From assembly GCA_028867395.1 (NCBI GenBank), contig JAGWGO010000084.1, positions 1 to 6,716 of the forward strand: 6,716 bases of DNA, read 5' to 3'. The notes beneath the pieces were generated by a model that saw only the letters and a list, made by a program, of their open reading frames with translations, did not search any database and was not told the DNA's origin. The translations under genes were made by a program, and so were the position numbers. Below, piece after piece: positions 6,061-6,716 of this stretch; position 1 is the first letter of the stretch, and each line of letters starts with the position of its first letter. This DNA comes from Nitrososphaerota archaeon. GTDB taxonomy: Archaea; Thermoproteota; Nitrososphaeria; Nitrososphaerales; Nitrosopumilaceae.

Positions 6061-6457
6061 TAGTTGCCTTCCTCCAACTATCGTAATAAAAGAAGACTCG
6101 TCTTCGTATATGCTCTTCCACATAGGCAGCCGTTCTAGCTTTCTTTTCTTTCCGTTAACAAGTGGATGCGCAACTCTTGTCCATCTTGCAAAGTACTTAG
6201 GTAGATATCTTCTCCTTTTTGGAAGGTCATAGTCATCATGTGAAAACTTCATCATCCCCTTCTCCCTTGTCGATAGGTTGTGGGAACAACTTGTAATAGT
6301 CAAATAGCTCGCGCTGTATCTTGACTATAACATCATGCGCTTTCATCTTTTGCCAGAAATTAGTAGCCTCTTCTTTTAGGGTCCACGTCTCTTTCTGAAT
6401 CTGCTACAAGAGATAGACCGACTCATGCATACAATAACAATTCGTTGTTTGTGTCAT
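6061..6457 (-). pseudogene. N-terminal fragment of a P-loop ATPase, possibly a viral large terminase
   Basis: Two minus-strand frames join into one protein. The first starts at ATG 6457 (MTQTTNCYCMHESVYLL), has an in-frame TAG at 6406-6404, and continues with QIQKETWTLKEEATNFWQKM and RELFDYYKLFPQPIDKGEGD to a TGA at 6238-6236. The second frame takes over nearby with HDDYDLPKRRRYLPKYFARW, then TRVAHPLVNGKKRKLERLP and MWKSIYEDESSFITIVGGRQ plus L. This last part resembles the region before and into a Walker A motif of phage-type terminases (compare SRQLGKTT in T4 gp17, from memory), with an upstream aromatic/Leu stretch suited to adenine binding. The GK[ST] is absent because the frame passes into IS110 remnant sequence. 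One nonsense codon, one frameshift and the lost ATPase body make it a pseudogene. Terminase is a tentative call; another P-loop helicase or NTPase is possible. Confidence 0.4.
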
Positions 6458-6501
6458 TGTGAATTTTTTTGCGGAGGTATTTGGACAAAACCCAATGAAT
6501 G

Positions 6502-6525
6502 AACTGTCCCATAACTTGGACAGTT
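6502..6525. repeat. Perfect 8-bp hairpin with 8-base loop
   Basis: AACTGTCC (6502-6509) and GGACAGTT (6518-6525) are exact inverted repeats around CATAACTT. The heptamer TTGGACA overlaps the right arm (6516-6522) and also occurs at 6481-6487. It lies about 45 bases upstream of the minus-strand ATPase fragment. It could be an operator, a subterminal hairpin of a mobile element, or a remnant of an element end. Confidence 0.6.
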
Positions 6526-6600
6526 TCAAGATTTTGCAGGTATCAAGAGATGAGACCTAGTCAAATGCTATAAAATTAATGGCGACATTACATGTCTGGC

Positions 6601-6617
6601 ATATACAATCTGTATAT
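6601..6617. repeat. AT-rich palindrome in the otherwise empty right end
   Basis: ATATACA (6601-6607) and TGTATAT (6611-6617) are perfect inverted repeats around ATC. A TATA-like box on the + strand (TATAAAA, 6569-6575) lies about 30 bases before it, but only frames of 14-16 codons follow. The rest of 6458-6716 shows no coding frame I can support. A run of eight T residues occurs near 6693-6700. Confidence 0.4.
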
Positions 6618-6716
6618 CCATGCAACCAAACTCTGAAACTTGGTTAAAGTCTTCCATCCATCAAGGGTAGACCTAATAAATCTCGAGTATATCAATTTTT
6701 TTTCAAGTCAGAACTG

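Noticed and set aside
5834..6232. 132-codon + strand open frame
   Set aside because: It lies opposite the IS110 and ATPase-like remnants, and its Cys/Ser/Leu-rich translation has no domain pattern. The minus strand explains the sequence.
6592..6670. Two tiny + strand frames (14 and 16 codons) after a TATA-like box
   Set aside because: They are too short and featureless to support as genes.

Overview
The window reads as a piece of an ammonia-oxidising archaeal chromosome (Nitrososphaeria, formerly Thaumarchaeota; probably the Nitrososphaera/Nitrosocosmicus side). This placement is inferred from moderate GC content, TATA-type promoters with little or no leader, GTG/TTG starts, a bifunctional phosphoglucose/phosphomannose isomerase of the archaeal type that closely resembles what I remember of the thaumarchaeal protein, and a short Cys-containing segment ending in IERGW that I recall from Nitrososphaerales surface proteins. 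No database search was run.

Layout on the + strand: (1) 1-324, the 3' end of an integral membrane protein; (2) 478-1620, a secreted or anchored protein with a duplicated, sequon-rich linker and a TIM-barrel-like C-terminal domain; (3) 1698-1784, a possible 28-codon micro-gene with its own TATA box; (4) 1814-2965 and 2962-3720, a tightly coupled pair made of a DegT-family sugar aminotransferase and a WbqC-family protein; (5) 3787-4278, a single-pass anchored protein with four Gln/Asn/Thr/Pro-rich repeats, whose frame stays open for 47 more codons past its TAG; (6) 4486-5502, the isomerase.

From 5503 to the end the window holds no intact gene that I can support. It is a scar: a promoter and the first ~20-28 codons of a truncated + strand gene (5529-5653), a minus-strand IS110-family transposase remnant with both ends missing and several frameshifts (5631-6048), and a minus-strand fragment of a P-loop ATPase, possibly a viral large terminase (6061-6457). 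The open frame of that ATPase runs into the IS110 remnant exactly where the Walker A motif should finish. The last 259 bases hold only a hairpin and an AT-rich palindrome.

Working together: genes 2-6 fit a cell-surface or glycan theme. The isomerase interconverts hexose phosphates that feed nucleotide sugars, the aminotransferase and WbqC pair would make or decorate an amino sugar, and the two secreted proteins carry sequons or Thr/Asn-rich segments that could receive glycans. Only the aminotransferase/WbqC pair is clearly co-transcribed. The link to the other genes is inferred from adjacency and function.
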